Positions 43,685 through 53,155 of a DNA stretch of 64,000 nt are shown here, in pieces. The DNA is taken from the NCBI GenBank assembly GCA_002343185.1, contig DDRT01000016.1, positions 12,546-76,545 on the forward strand, given 5' to 3'. The translations under genes and the position numbers were made by a program. Origin of the DNA: Deltaproteobacteria bacterium UBA2409. GTDB lineage: Bacteria > Bdellovibrionota_C > UBA2361 > DDRT01. The notes under the pieces are model-generated. The model was not told the DNA's origin, made no database searches, and saw only the letters and a program-made list of their open reading frames with translations. Position 1 is the first letter of the stretch, and every line of letters begins with the position of its first letter.

Positions 43685-44632
43685 ATGGTGCAGGTGACAG
43701 AGAATCAAATCAAGGAATTCAAAGAAGAATCTTCATTCCGTTCTTTTCCCGAGATCGTAGATCATGGGATTAAAAACCGGGCAACAAACCTTGGTTTTAG
43801 ATCTGGAGAGTGGCGTGAAAGGATTAAAGACACAGAAAGTGCCAATAAGTTAGTTCAGGAGATTGCAACTTTAATTAAGGATACTCCATTTCAACATGTA
43901 CTTAAGCTAGACGGAACGCTCTCACAGCACGGCTTAGTTCGCCTCATAGACATGATCTGGGATCGAAGAAGAAGCGGTATTGTTGGAAACAATGAAGAGC
44001 TTTTTACAGCAATTGCACTGAAAGTTGAGAAGTTATTTGATTTTGTTGCTGAAGATGCTATTAACTCTGAAAAAGTTTCCAATAATAAATCTCCAGATAC
44101 TCAATCGGCAGAACCAGAAAAATTCTCAAGATCTGACATTCAAAAAACTAAACAGAAAGAGACAGAGTCACCTGATCTATCAAATTATGACAAGAAACTA
44201 ATCTCTATTATGCAACCACTTATGGATCGATATACTAAGGGGTCAGCCCCATTTAAGGCAAAAGATCTTGTGGATATATGTAATGAAGAAGGCGTGGACC
44301 CTAGACTTGCTTTTTTGATGTTCTGGAAGGAAAGCCATTGGGGAACAGCAGGAAGGGCGAAGAGAACCTTTAATCCAGGAAATGTTGGTAATACTGATTC
44401 TGGTGCTCATAGATATATGGGTCGAGCAAGTGACAATGCAGGACAAAGATTCCTGGATGGGATAAGAGGCTGGTGTAGATTTATGAAGCAGGGATATGAA
44501 ACTACTCTTGAGGGATTCATAGAATCTGGAGGTAAACGCACTAAGGGAGGAAATATAGGAGCAAGTTATGCAAGAAATAACTATTCAAGAGCACTTGCTC
44601 CTTTGGCAAGAAAGTTAGGACTAATGGAGTAG
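43685..44632 (+). CDS. Lysozyme-like peptidoglycan hydrolase candidate (intact paralog)
   Basis: A 315-residue protein. N-terminal domain (~residues 15-105: SFPEIVDHGIKNRATNLGFRSGEW, VLKLDGTLSQHGLVRLID, WDRRRSGI), a Ser/Lys/Glu-rich linker (~125-170), and a C-terminal lysozyme-like domain (~175-315: EEGVDPRLAFLMFWKESHWGTAGRAKRTFNPGNVGN, ending ARKLGLME). The Glu in KESHWGT is the probable catalytic acid. No signal peptide, so it may be exported by another route or act as a lysin. The C-terminal DNA is nearly identical to the paralog at 36866, while the N-terminal half has diverged. Confidence 0.8.
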   Translation: MVQVTENQIKEFKEESSFRSFPEIVDHGIKNRATNLGFRSGEWRERIKDTESANKLVQEIATLIKDTPFQHVLKLDGTLSQHGLVRLIDMIWDRRRSGIVGNNEELFTAIALKVEKLFDFVAEDAINSEKVSNNKSPDTQSAEPEKFSRSDIQKTKQKETESPDLSNYDKKLISIMQPLMDRYTKGSAPFKAKDLVDICNEEGVDPRLAFLMFWKESHWGTAGRAKRTFNPGNVGNTDSGAHRYMGRASDNAGQRFLDGIRGWCRFMKQGYETTLEGFIESGGKRTKGGNIGASYARNNYSRALAPLARKLGLME

Positions 44633-44846
44633 ATTAGCCATCAGCTGTTATCATCCATAACGCAAGATTATATCCTCAAAAGGCGGGCTTTTGACCTATC
44701 TAATGTTTCAAAAACAAGGAAACGTAAGGTTATAATTATTAGTATTCGCCTTTACTATCAGCAGATTCACCCGTAAATATTCTTTTCGAGTTTTGAACGA
44801 GGTATCCAAATGGTTAGAAGTTTTGAATAAGTTAATCAATCTAAAG

Positions 44847-46238
44847 TTATAATATTGGATCTATTAATACTATCTCAAATCTGGTGCCGTGTTCTTTTGT
44901 GCTTATGACCTTGATCTCCCCACCATGAGCCTCAACTATCTTTTTAGTCACTGCTAAGCCGAGTCCACTTCCTGCCTTGTCTTTTTCGCGAGATCTGTCA
45001 GCTCGAAAAAACTTCTCAAATATATAAGGTAAGTCGCTATCTGAAATTCCTACTCCATCATCTTTCACTAGTATAGATACTCGACCATTATTATCTTCAA
45101 GGGAAAGCTCTACTGAGCCGCCACTTGGTGTGTAAATAATAGCATTCTCTACCAGATTCGAGATTGCTCGTTCTAGAAGAGAAGGATCTGCGGTTATAAT
45201 AAAATTCGAAGAGGGAGGAAGTATAGTTAGCTGAACATTTTTTTCTTCTGCTTGCACAGAGAACTTTGCCGTTATGTCGGATAAGAGCTCAGCTAATGAA
45301 AACTGGGAAAGCTCTAATTTTTCAGCAATCTCCTCAAGTCTGGCAATCTCAAATAACCCATCTATTAACTTTTGTAAGACACTGCAATTTCGAAGGATGA
45401 TAGATAAAGTGTCAGAAAGGCTTGAATCAACTTTTCCTGATAGGAGTTCCGAGTATCCTTTAATAGCAGCAAGAGGAGTTCTTAGATCATGAGAGATTCC
45501 GGCAATTAGCTCTCTTCTTAGCGCATCGCGCTCTTTTAGTTTAGAAACAAAACCATTGATTCTATGGGACATCTGAGAGAATGAATGTGTTAGCTCGCTT
45601 ACCTCGTCACTTGAAGTATCATGCAGGTCTACTATTTTTTGATGGTGTTCAAAAGTCTTTACTGCATTATTTAGTCGTGTAAGTCTAGAAATTAGAACCT
45701 TACTTAGAAGAAAAACAATTACTGCCGATATTAGAAATGCAATTAAGCTTTGAATAGCAACTTGGCTAATAGTTGTGGAAAGTGATTTTGAGATCCTTTC
45801 TTCAATTATGATATATAGATCTCGATCTGTATCTACGGAAGACTGAACAGCTGGGAGCTCTTTGGCGTTGGTACGAGGGTCAGTTGCGAATGAAATATCT
45901 CCCGATTTTTTTACTATTTTAATTCTGTTTGACTTTAAGATAGTTTTGTCAATTGAGCTGATTAAGATCTCTCCGTTCTTGTCTGTTAGGTAAGGGGAAA
46001 ATCTCTTGTTAAGTTTAGAAAATCTTAGAAAAATCTGATAAATTGCTATCAAGTCTTGATGTTCCTTTACCTGATCGACAAGATCATTGGCTAATGGCGT
46101 AGATTCTCTTAGGTCGGCTTCATTTAATGCTTGATTTAATGCATTCGTTCCGATCAAAAGTGATAGAAACGTCACTAAAAGAGTTACTAAGGAGAAGTAA
46201 ACTGTTAGCTTGAATGCTAATGAATGGGTGAGCCTCAC
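44847..46238 (-). CDS. Sensor histidine kinase
   Basis: A 463-residue membrane kinase starting at GTG. Two membrane helices (~9-31 and ~160-183) bracket a ~125-residue periplasmic sensor region, followed by a HAMP linker, a HisKA domain with phosphorylated His250 in GISHDLRTPLAAIKGY, and an HATPase domain with N box NLVENAIIY, G1 DDGVGIS, F box FEKFFRAD and G2 GSGLGLAVTKKIVEAHGG. It follows the response regulator with a 32-base gap on the same strand, forming a classic EnvZ/OmpR-type pair. The stimulus is unknown. Confidence 0.95.
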   Translation of the reverse strand: MRLTHSLAFKLTVYFSLVTLLVTFLSLLIGTNALNQALNEADLRESTPLANDLVDQVKEHQDLIAIYQIFLRFSKLNKRFSPYLTDKNGEILISSIDKTILKSNRIKIVKKSGDISFATDPRTNAKELPAVQSSVDTDRDLYIIIEERISKSLSTTISQVAIQSLIAFLISAVIVFLLSKVLISRLTRLNNAVKTFEHHQKIVDLHDTSSDEVSELTHSFSQMSHRINGFVSKLKERDALRRELIAGISHDLRTPLAAIKGYSELLSGKVDSSLSDTLSIILRNCSVLQKLIDGLFEIARLEEIAEKLELSQFSLAELLSDITAKFSVQAEEKNVQLTILPPSSNFIITADPSLLERAISNLVENAIIYTPSGGSVELSLEDNNGRVSILVKDDGVGISDSDLPYIFEKFFRADRSREKDKAGSGLGLAVTKKIVEAHGGEIKVISTKEHGTRFEIVLIDPIL

Positions 46239-46270
46239 TGCCTAAGTTTCAATTCTTAGAGCTTTAACTG

Positions 46271-46969
46271 TCAACACACAGCTTCATTGAATTTATAACC
46301 TTTTCCCCAAACAGTCATGACATATTTTGGCTCAGATGGATTATCTTCTACTTTAAGTCTTAATCGATTAATATGAGTATTCACGGTATGTTCATATCCA
46401 TGAAATTTATATCCCCAGACCTCAGACAAAAGCTCTTCTCGGCTAAAAACCTTACCTGGGGATCTAGCCATAAAGGTGAGGAGTTTAAGTTCGATCTGAG
46501 TCAGCCCTAAATCCTTGCCGTTCAGGTATGCCGACATTTTCTCAGCATCAATCGTGAGTGGACCAAGAGACAGCTTTGTTGTGAGGATTTTAGTCTCCTT
46601 CTGAGATCGTCTCAAGAGTGCTCGTACTCTTGCTGTGAGTTCATTGATTGAGAATGGTTTTGCCAGATAATCATCTGCCCCCGCCTCGAAACCTTCTAGC
46701 TTGTCTTCCTGCGTGTTACGTGCAGTGAGAAATAAAACAGATGAAGATGTTCCAGAAGATCTTATATCTTTGCAGATTGAGAGTCCTTCAGCATCAGGCA
46801 ACATTCTATCAAGCACTATTACGTCGAACAGATCTTCATTAAGCTGGTGATGTGCTTCATGTGCAGATTTAGCAACAGAAACATTAAAGCCCTCACTTAC
46901 CAGGTGTTGTCTGATAAGCTCAGAAATATCTTTATCATCTTCAACTACGAGAATTTTGTATGAATTCAT
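46271..46969 (-). CDS. OmpR-family response regulator
   Basis: A 232-residue regulator. Receiver domain with acidic pocket Glu10/Asp11/Asp12, phosphorylation site Asp54 (VLDRMLPDAEG), the switch Thr in FLTARN and Lys in AKPF. The C-terminal winged helix (EELLSEVWGYKFHGYEHTVNTHINRLRLKVEDNP, YVMTVWGKGYKF) is the OmpR/PhoB DNA-binding type. A good ribosome site (AGAGG) precedes the ATG. First gene of the two-component operon. The divergent TadE gene at 47157 is a plausible but unproven target. Confidence 0.96.
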   Translation of the reverse strand: MNSYKILVVEDDKDISELIRQHLVSEGFNVSVAKSAHEAHHQLNEDLFDVIVLDRMLPDAEGLSICKDIRSSGTSSSVLFLTARNTQEDKLEGFEAGADDYLAKPFSINELTARVRALLRRSQKETKILTTKLSLGPLTIDAEKMSAYLNGKDLGLTQIELKLLTFMARSPGKVFSREELLSEVWGYKFHGYEHTVNTHINRLRLKVEDNPSEPKYVMTVWGKGYKFNEAVC

Positions 46970-47156
46970 AAGTAAACCTCTAAAAAAACAAAAAAGTTAC
47001 AAGTAAGGATCCTATGACAGATACAATTTGTCTCAAATTTTATCATTCCTAACTCATCGAATTCACTTGTTATTAATATGTTAACTTTAATGTGTGCTCT
47101 AAAAAATGATATTTTGTGAACTTTTTTAGTATTTTATTCGGATATGAGGGTTGTAA

Positions 47157-47621
47157 ATGAGGGTTAATAATAAAAAGTTTGTAAGCACTCAAAAAGGTGC
47201 GGCATTTGTTGAAGCAACAGTGTTTGTTTCTATCCTTTTTATTATTCTCTTAAGCGGACTCAGTATGACTCAATCACTGAGAGACCGAGGTAGAGCGAAT
47301 GAGGCACTTTACAGATCTGCTTTAAAAATTATCCGTTTAACTTCAGACAGCTCTCGGACTAGTTTACCGGATCGCATCGATCTGAGATGTTCAATACTAA
47401 AAGACTTAATTAAGGATGAGTTAAGGCGGGAGTCTGTCGAAGAGGCAGATATTAAAATACTTGCATCTGGGTCTTCATCGGTTGTCCAACAGATAATAGC
47501 TGTTGAGATCCCCCCTAAAGGCTTTTTTGGGGCACAAGAGCTAAGGTTGCAGGTTTCAACCCAAAATCATCTCTCTCCTGTTGACTGTTCTGCCTATGGT
47601 AGCATTCAGACAGGTTTATGA
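47157..47621 (+). CDS. TadE-like pseudopilin, first of three
   Basis: A 154-residue protein with the TadE/TadG-type prepilin N-terminus: a short basic leader (MRVNNKKFVSTQKGAAFVEATVF) with the Gly-Ala/Glu cleavage context, followed by one hydrophobic helix (FVSILFIILLSGLSM, residues ~22-40). The rest is a small periplasmic domain with two Cys (LRCSIL, VDCSAY). Its stop overlaps the next gene by four bases (ATGA). Such proteins accompany Tad/Flp tight-adherence pili; the rest of that machinery is not in the window. It is divergent from the two-component operon. Confidence 0.8.
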   Translation: MRVNNKKFVSTQKGAAFVEATVFVSILFIILLSGLSMTQSLRDRGRANEALYRSALKIIRLTSDSSRTSLPDRIDLRCSILKDLIKDELRRESVEEADIKILASGSSSVVQQIIAVEIPPKGFFGAQELRLQVSTQNHLSPVDCSAYGSIQTGL

Positions 47622-48049
47622 AGGTTGGTGAAAAAGGCGGGGTATTAGCTGAGACAGCAATAATTCTTCCTTTGATAATATTTCTTATCTTTTTTTTAAT
47701 AGAGATGAGTTTTATCTTACTCCAGTTTATTGCAGTACGAGAGGGCTTATCGATAGCAGCAAGAGATATCTCTTTACCTAAGAAAACTTCTGATGAAAAT
47801 CAAATTTGTAACGAAATTGTGAATACCAGGCTTACTGATCAGATGAGAGCATTTAAGCAGAAGGTTAGAACGGGGCAGTTCTTGTCTGTAGTTAAGCGGG
47901 TAAGCCCTAGTGAGATAGCCATCTACGTTGATGTGAACGTTTACTGCTTTATATGCGGAGTTATTTATGAAGAAACTCCATTTAATTGGAGGTTTGAAGA
48001 ACCGGTGATATTGCAAGATGAGGAGCCGCCCTGCGATGTTGATAACTAA
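47618..48049 (+). CDS. TadE-like pseudopilin, second of three
   Basis: A 143-residue protein with a recognisable TadE domain: EKGGVLAETAIILPLIIFLIFFLIEMSF (Glu at +5 after the processing Gly, then the hydrophobic helix). VREGLSIAARDISL is the typical helix continuation. Cys residues (NQICNE, VYCFICG) may form a disulfide. Overlaps the upstream gene by four and the downstream gene by 14 bases, so all three are one unit. Confidence 0.85.
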   Translation: MKVGEKGGVLAETAIILPLIIFLIFFLIEMSFILLQFIAVREGLSIAARDISLPKKTSDENQICNEIVNTRLTDQMRAFKQKVRTGQFLSVVKRVSPSEIAIYVDVNVYCFICGVIYEETPFNWRFEEPVILQDEEPPCDVDN

Positions 48050-49673
48050 AAAAGAAAGTGGCTTTGCTCTAATAGTTTTGGTTCCCGTAATTCTTCTTTC
48101 AATAATACTTATTTTTGGGGTAGTAACTTTTTTTTACTATTCGACAAAAAGAAATGAACTCCAGAAGGCTTTAGATATAAGTCTTTTAAATGCTGCTCAG
48201 GTAATATGTTCTTCTAAGGAGTGTTGGACTAAATCGAGGGAAGTATTACTTGAATCGTTAATAGCAAATGCACATTCCTTAGATCTTAGCTTTATTGATC
48301 TAAGCGAGTTAGATGATGATGGATTTGATCAGACATTCTGGCGTGATGAAAATACTAGAATTTCTCTGGAGCGTATAAGGTGGAAGAACGACGGCACGAA
48401 AGAAATTTTAGAGAAAGCTTGGCAGGAGGTGAATCCAGGTATTCCCACTCATCTTGTAATGTATGGTCTGAAGGTGTCGATTGAAACACGCTTAAACGAG
48501 GCTCAGGTTTTCCCATTTGATCTTACTATAAGAGCGAAAGCTTCAGTTGCAGCTCGACCTTTAAAAGCTCCATGTGTGGCACCATTTGCGATCAAAGCCT
48601 GTGCACTTTTAAATAATACTGGGGATCTAGATCTTCCAAATCTCTGTACCTCTGATAAGCGTTTTGGCCCTTCTTCAGGATATTGCAATAATGGAGAGAG
48701 ATGCGGAAATGTATCAGAATTTGACTATGATTTTTTAAATGACAGTGCATTTAACGGGATATATCCTGATACACTTTTCCCACCGTTGACGGTGAAATAT
48801 GAAGCTCCAGAGGATAAAGCTTGCTTTTATGCAACACCTAGAAACCAAGATTCAGTTAAGGATCAAAATCTGATCGGACTTCCAGGGGGATCTGTGATCC
48901 CAAATGAGGCACTTATCAGCTTTATTGTTTCAAATAATGATGGTTGTATTCAGGCAGAAATTGGACAGGTTTTTAAACCTGTCCATGATGGTCTAGAGCA
49001 GAGCGGAACTGCCGAAGTAATATGGAATCAGATCGCTAATCAGTCAGTGGGAGGAGTGACAGATAATTTGCATCGTCCAATTAGAGAGCTAACCGATCGA
49101 GATGAATTTAATTTGAACCGAAATCTGTTTTTTGATGAGAGTCCTTATGATCCGACAGGAGCCTGTCTTTTGAGTGCTAATAGATATCCTAGTTATGGAG
49201 TCTATAACTCTTTTAGATCTGGTTTTGGGTTTTGGCCAGATTTTATCTCAAGATCTAAATTATCCCCAGCAGGAGAAACAATCTGTCCTTGGCAGGATGA
49301 GAAATTTAACTCGACATTTTGGAAAGCTACTGTTCCTGTTGTTGCGGAGCGATATGGAGCCCCCTGTAAGGGCATATTAGGTTCTACAGAAGACCCAATT
49401 GTTACTACGTCAACGGAACTTGAAGTTGTTGGTTTCGCACGTGTGCATATTTACGATGTAGGAACTGGAGCAGCAATATTCCCGACTAATCTTACAGCTG
49501 AGGCAATGGAGTGCTCAAAGCTCAAAGTCGAACGATTTCATCCTAGGCTACCATTTGGATTTAGAGATCAGACTGGAGATTTAGTTTCCTCTGTTCAGGT
49601 TAGGGGAAAAATAGCGTGTGATGCAAAGATTTTTGGTGGTGTGGATCAAGGGCTTCCGCTTTTGATTGAGTAG
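48036..49673 (+). CDS. TadG-like protein
   Basis: A 545-residue protein starting at the ATG at 48036, which has AGGAG at 48021-48025 ten bases upstream; an earlier GTG-type start at 48018 has no advantage. N-terminal KKESGFALIVLVPVILLSIILIFGVVTFFYYS is a pseudopilin-like helix, followed by NELQKALDISLLNAAQV, typical of TadG proteins. The large periplasmic region is Cys-rich (more than ten Cys). It has no clear von Willebrand A motif, unlike some TadG. Last gene of the Tad-like operon. Confidence 0.8.
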   Translation: MLITKKESGFALIVLVPVILLSIILIFGVVTFFYYSTKRNELQKALDISLLNAAQVICSSKECWTKSREVLLESLIANAHSLDLSFIDLSELDDDGFDQTFWRDENTRISLERIRWKNDGTKEILEKAWQEVNPGIPTHLVMYGLKVSIETRLNEAQVFPFDLTIRAKASVAARPLKAPCVAPFAIKACALLNNTGDLDLPNLCTSDKRFGPSSGYCNNGERCGNVSEFDYDFLNDSAFNGIYPDTLFPPLTVKYEAPEDKACFYATPRNQDSVKDQNLIGLPGGSVIPNEALISFIVSNNDGCIQAEIGQVFKPVHDGLEQSGTAEVIWNQIANQSVGGVTDNLHRPIRELTDRDEFNLNRNLFFDESPYDPTGACLLSANRYPSYGVYNSFRSGFGFWPDFISRSKLSPAGETICPWQDEKFNSTFWKATVPVVAERYGAPCKGILGSTEDPIVTTSTELEVVGFARVHIYDVGTGAAIFPTNLTAEAMECSKLKVERFHPRLPFGFRDQTGDLVSSVQVRGKIACDAKIFGGVDQGLPLLIE

Positions 49674-49819
49674 ACTACTAGGTGTAGACAATATCAGGAC
49701 TTGATACTCAAAAATCAACTGCTTTTGATATGCTTAAACGGCAATCCTAACATAAATGTTAAATCTTAGCCTTGAAGCAGAGAATACCATTAAGCTGATC
49801 ATTGGCTTTAAGGATGGTT

Positions 49820-50728
49820 ATGAAATATCTTTTACTTTTGGTTTTAGTATGTAGTGTCTATGCTGATATTGAGGCACTTGAGGCACAGGCAGTAAAACGG
49901 AATCTGGTTCTTTGTATGCTTCCTAGAGATATCTCTGGACAGAAGCAAAGAAGAATTGTTGGTCTAAAGGTTCCTGACAGGTTCTTGAAAAAATCGGGGA
50001 TTGAAAAATTTAAATGTCCAATTAAAGGTTCTATAAGAGTTACAACTAAAAACTTCGACCTACTTGGACTGTCTGATGCAGAGCAGAATGCGCTCACTAC
50101 CATAATTAATAACTATCTTATTACTGGCTCTCCGGGTGGAATCGGACCTCAAGGACCAAAAGGAGATCGTGGTGAGAGAGGACCGCAGGGAGAGAGAGGA
50201 GAAACAGGTGCACGTGGAGAGAAAGGAGATAGGGGGGAAACTGGCCCAGCAGGTGCAGCAGGGCCACAGGGAGCAACTGGCCCACAGGGGCCGGCAGGAC
50301 CACAAGGCCCACAGGGAGCCACAGGACCACAAGGCCCACAGGGGCCGGCAGGCCCACAGGGAGCCACAGGACCACAAGGCCCACAGGGTATTCAAGGTCC
50401 ACGTGGTCAAGGTATGAACTTGACGACTTGTAGGAGGAGATTATTTCAGGGAACCTATGCCCCGGGTATTGTAGGGTACGAAGGAGGAAACTCAACATGG
50501 GCTCAGTGCGTAAGTGGTGAATATCTGAATAACTATAGTTTTTCAGTTATGTCACAAAATGGACGTGTTGTTCCTGTAGTAACTGATATAGCTATTCATG
50601 CTCCGTCTCAAGGAAACTCAAATGCATATCCAACTGGAGTTACAGTTAACGGAGAACCTGTTTCGTCCACAAGTCCTAATGCTCAGTGGAAGTATGTAGT
50701 AAATGCTTATTGCTGCTCGATTGAGTAA
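49820..50728 (+). CDS. Exported collagen-like triple-helix protein
   Basis: A 302-residue protein from the ATG at 49820, six bases after AAGG, beginning at the signal peptide (KYLLLLVLVCSVYA). An N-terminal ~85-residue basic domain with two Cys is followed by 32 uninterrupted Gly-X-Y triplets (about residues 99-194), rich in Pro, Gln and charged GER/GEK/GDR triplets that stabilise triple helices. The C-terminal ~105 residues (TTCRRRLFQGTYAPG..., ending YCCSIE) form a probable trimerisation or binding head. The DNA for the triplets has long near-identical repeats (offset 54 bases). Its stop overlaps the next ATG (TAATG). Confidence 0.9.
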   Translation: MKYLLLLVLVCSVYADIEALEAQAVKRNLVLCMLPRDISGQKQRRIVGLKVPDRFLKKSGIEKFKCPIKGSIRVTTKNFDLLGLSDAEQNALTTIINNYLITGSPGGIGPQGPKGDRGERGPQGERGETGARGEKGDRGETGPAGAAGPQGATGPQGPAGPQGPQGATGPQGPQGPAGPQGATGPQGPQGIQGPRGQGMNLTTCRRRLFQGTYAPGIVGYEGGNSTWAQCVSGEYLNNYSFSVMSQNGRVVPVVTDIAIHAPSQGNSNAYPTGVTVNGEPVSSTSPNAQWKYVVNAYCCSIE

Positions 50729-52332
50729 TGAGAATTGAGCAATTTGGATCAGATCAGTTTAGATCCTTAGCAAAGGGTCAAGCTGATCTACTCCCTTCAT
50801 TCATAGAGTTTGTATCATATTTGGCGTCTGCCCCACTAGAAGGAAGGAAAAGTTCCGAACACTGGAAACCGGCTGTAGATTTATTGAAAAGATTATTGCA
50901 AGAGTCTTCACTTAGTCCTGAGGAACTTCTTCAAATTGCTCAAGCTTCGAAGCAAATTATTTCAGGATATAAATTTAGGCCTCTTAGGTCTCTAGCATTT
51001 AAAATTTATGGGGGACTTAAAACTGCTTCCAAGGATAATTTACCTGTGTATCTCGAGGCGTTCGCTGAGCTTTTAGCCCAAGGAACCTCTATGGATGAAG
51101 AGCTATTCAATCGAATAAAGAAAGCCATAGATAATGATTTGGACTGCTTTAAGATCTTAAGAGCTTATGACCAGTGTCTTAGAATAATTCAAGTACGATA
51201 TGAGCCATCGAACAAAGATCAAGATCTTATCTTATTTTGTTTTGAGAGAATCGAGAACTCTTCAGATGTAAATCTAGAGGATTCTTTAAATGGAATAAAA
51301 TGCGCTGCTACGATCTACTCTAGAAAATTTCTAGAAGAACGGGAGAATAAATTCGTTTTAAGTTTACTAAAATTGATACAAAAAGAGCATCTTGAGTCTA
51401 TAGATGATTTTATCAAATTTTTAGAAGGAACATCGAAATTCAATCTCAACATATTACTAAGGGAGCTGGAAAATGGATTTGAGTGGTTTAAAAGTACTTT
51501 AGAGAATGGAGTTAAATTATTAAAAGAAAGCAACAGTATCTCCCTCCAGGATGTATCAATACTTTTTAAATCATTTAAGAGGTTCCAAGAGCAAAGACTA
51601 TTTCATCCTGATAGAGATTTAATTCTAAGACTTGAGGATCACCTACTATCTCATAGCCCACCATCAGCTCTTCATATTGAATCTCTTTATGCCTGCTCAG
51701 TTATAGGATTAGGTGGTGAGAGACTGGCAGAAATGATAACCGCCCGGAATGATTGGAGCTTTTTAAAAAGGTTAATTACAGTTGCTGAAGGCGCTCAAGC
51801 TTTATATCACTTTGGTTATACAGAGCAAGCTAAGGCATTCTGCGAACTTGCAGATACATTTTCTATAGAGTGTTTTACTTCACATAATGATCACTCAAGC
51901 ATGATGCTCGGAAGAGTCGCCTCGGCATTGAATTATCAGTTTGGTGAAGAAAAAACGAATTATCTGGAAATAATGATATGGCGGGAAAGATCAAAATTAT
52001 TGAGACAAATCTCTTCGACTGAAAGTGAGGTCCTTAGATGTTTTATTAAACTCGGTCTGCCTCATAATTGCGAGGTTATAGTAGGAATGTTCTTCTTTGA
52101 TTTTGAAGTCATTTTCGAAGGGAAAAAAATATTGATAGAAATAGGAAGTAAGGATCTTCATTATCCAAGAGGTGATAAGCGACTTGGAAGAGTTACCTCG
52201 GATAGGATGAAGATGGATTTAGCTAATAGATTAGGATTGAGAGTTTTGGAGATAGATTCAGAGGAATTTATCAAAACTGACCCAGAGTCTAGAACGGAGT
52301 ACTTAGAATGGCGACTAAGAGATATTGATTAA
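50728..52332 (+). CDS. Helical protein with C-terminal RAP-like nuclease-fold domain
   Basis: A 534-residue soluble protein. The first ~430 residues are helical, likely repeat pairs. The last ~90 residues resemble a RAP domain, a compact restriction-endonuclease-like fold: FFFDFEVIFEGKKILIEIGSKDLHYPRG, then RVTSDRMKMDLANRLGLRVLEIDSEEF. Helical repeats followed by RAP are typical of organellar and some bacterial RNA-binding proteins, so an RNA-related role is possible. The ATG overlaps the collagen gene stop by one base. At the 3' end it overlaps the minus-strand gene at 52315 by 18 bases. The RAP call is from pattern only. Confidence 0.65.
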   Translation: MRIEQFGSDQFRSLAKGQADLLPSFIEFVSYLASAPLEGRKSSEHWKPAVDLLKRLLQESSLSPEELLQIAQASKQIISGYKFRPLRSLAFKIYGGLKTASKDNLPVYLEAFAELLAQGTSMDEELFNRIKKAIDNDLDCFKILRAYDQCLRIIQVRYEPSNKDQDLILFCFERIENSSDVNLEDSLNGIKCAATIYSRKFLEERENKFVLSLLKLIQKEHLESIDDFIKFLEGTSKFNLNILLRELENGFEWFKSTLENGVKLLKESNSISLQDVSILFKSFKRFQEQRLFHPDRDLILRLEDHLLSHSPPSALHIESLYACSVIGLGGERLAEMITARNDWSFLKRLITVAEGAQALYHFGYTEQAKAFCELADTFSIECFTSHNDHSSMMLGRVASALNYQFGEEKTNYLEIMIWRERSKLLRQISSTESEVLRCFIKLGLPHNCEVIVGMFFFDFEVIFEGKKILIEIGSKDLHYPRGDKRLGRVTSDRMKMDLANRLGLRVLEIDSEEFIKTDPESRTEYLEWRLRDID

Positions 52333-53022
52333 TTTTGACCTAAAACTTACTGAAATGGAATCTTCGGTATCGCTCGGATTGATAATTACAAGATTGTTCT
52401 CGAAGATAAACGCTATATTTTTTGCAGACTTCTTAGACTTAGCCAATGACTGAGATAAAAGTAGGCTTAAATCAGTTTTTGATGACAAAAAAACCCTATA
52501 GTCGCAAAGTGGATGCCCGGCTGCTGTTTCAAGATCCAGCAGAAGTTTGTCAGCCGAGCTGTTTGGATCTACCTTTAAATTTATGGTTTTGCCCCTAACA
52601 ATTAATCTGATAACTGCACTATTTTTTTGATTATAACAAAATTGGATTGAGCGGGATATTCCTTCAATTAGTAAAGTTCTCTCTGAAATAAGATCAGAAT
52701 CCAGCCCTACTAAATATGTTCCGATAACCCTCTCTGATGTTGTATATACAGCTTCTAATTTATGTGCTTTAAGAATCCTGCCAGCTGTTTTTACAGCAAG
52801 ATACTTCTCCTGAATACTCTCGACTAAATCAGATCGACCTAATGCTTTTAGAATAGAAATTGCTTCATTAGCTCTCTCAAGGTCACCTGTTGAAAGGGTT
52901 TCCCTTTTGATTAGATACGCTAACCTCTCAAGATATACAGACTTCGGGCAGTTTTTTGCCACCTCGATAAGTTCCTCGACCGTTGAATAATCCGTTAATG
53001 AAAGTGATCCCTTCATGATCAT
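52315..53022 (-). CDS. Hypothetical protein, divergent paralog of 53156
   Basis: A 235-residue soluble protein. It aligns with the product of 53156 over most of its length, best from RSDLVESIQEKYLAVKTAGRILK through ISERTLLIEGISRSIQF and VRGKTINLKVDPNSSADKLLLDLET. An N-terminal helical half is followed by a strand-rich C-terminal half (IRLIVRGKTINLKV, NIAFIFENNLVIINPSD). No known family. Two ATGs (53022 and 53016) are possible starts. The pair is divergently arranged with 133 bases between starts. Confidence 0.65.
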   Translation of the reverse strand: MIMKGSLSLTDYSTVEELIEVAKNCPKSVYLERLAYLIKRETLSTGDLERANEAISILKALGRSDLVESIQEKYLAVKTAGRILKAHKLEAVYTTSERVIGTYLVGLDSDLISERTLLIEGISRSIQFCYNQKNSAVIRLIVRGKTINLKVDPNSSADKLLLDLETAAGHPLCDYRVFLSSKTDLSLLLSQSLAKSKKSAKNIAFIFENNLVIINPSDTEDSISVSFRSKLINIS

Positions 53023-53155
53023 AAGATCTTAACCCATAATTTATATGATCCATTTAACATCGGTAAATCACAATAATGTTAACCACAATTGTAACCAGAA
53101 TGTTATGAGACTTTATCAAAATTTTCGCCATCTCCTCTAGGAGAGAGAGGTTTTT

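Noticed and set aside
36866..44632. A prophage origin for the lysozyme-like genes
   Set aside because: No holin, portal, terminase, integrase or tail genes are nearby; neighbours are exported surface proteins.
50060..50498. Long open frames antisense and out of frame to the collagen repeats
   Set aside because: Gly-X-Y coding DNA is C/G periodic and creates long open frames on all readings; only the exported, motif-consistent frame is coding.
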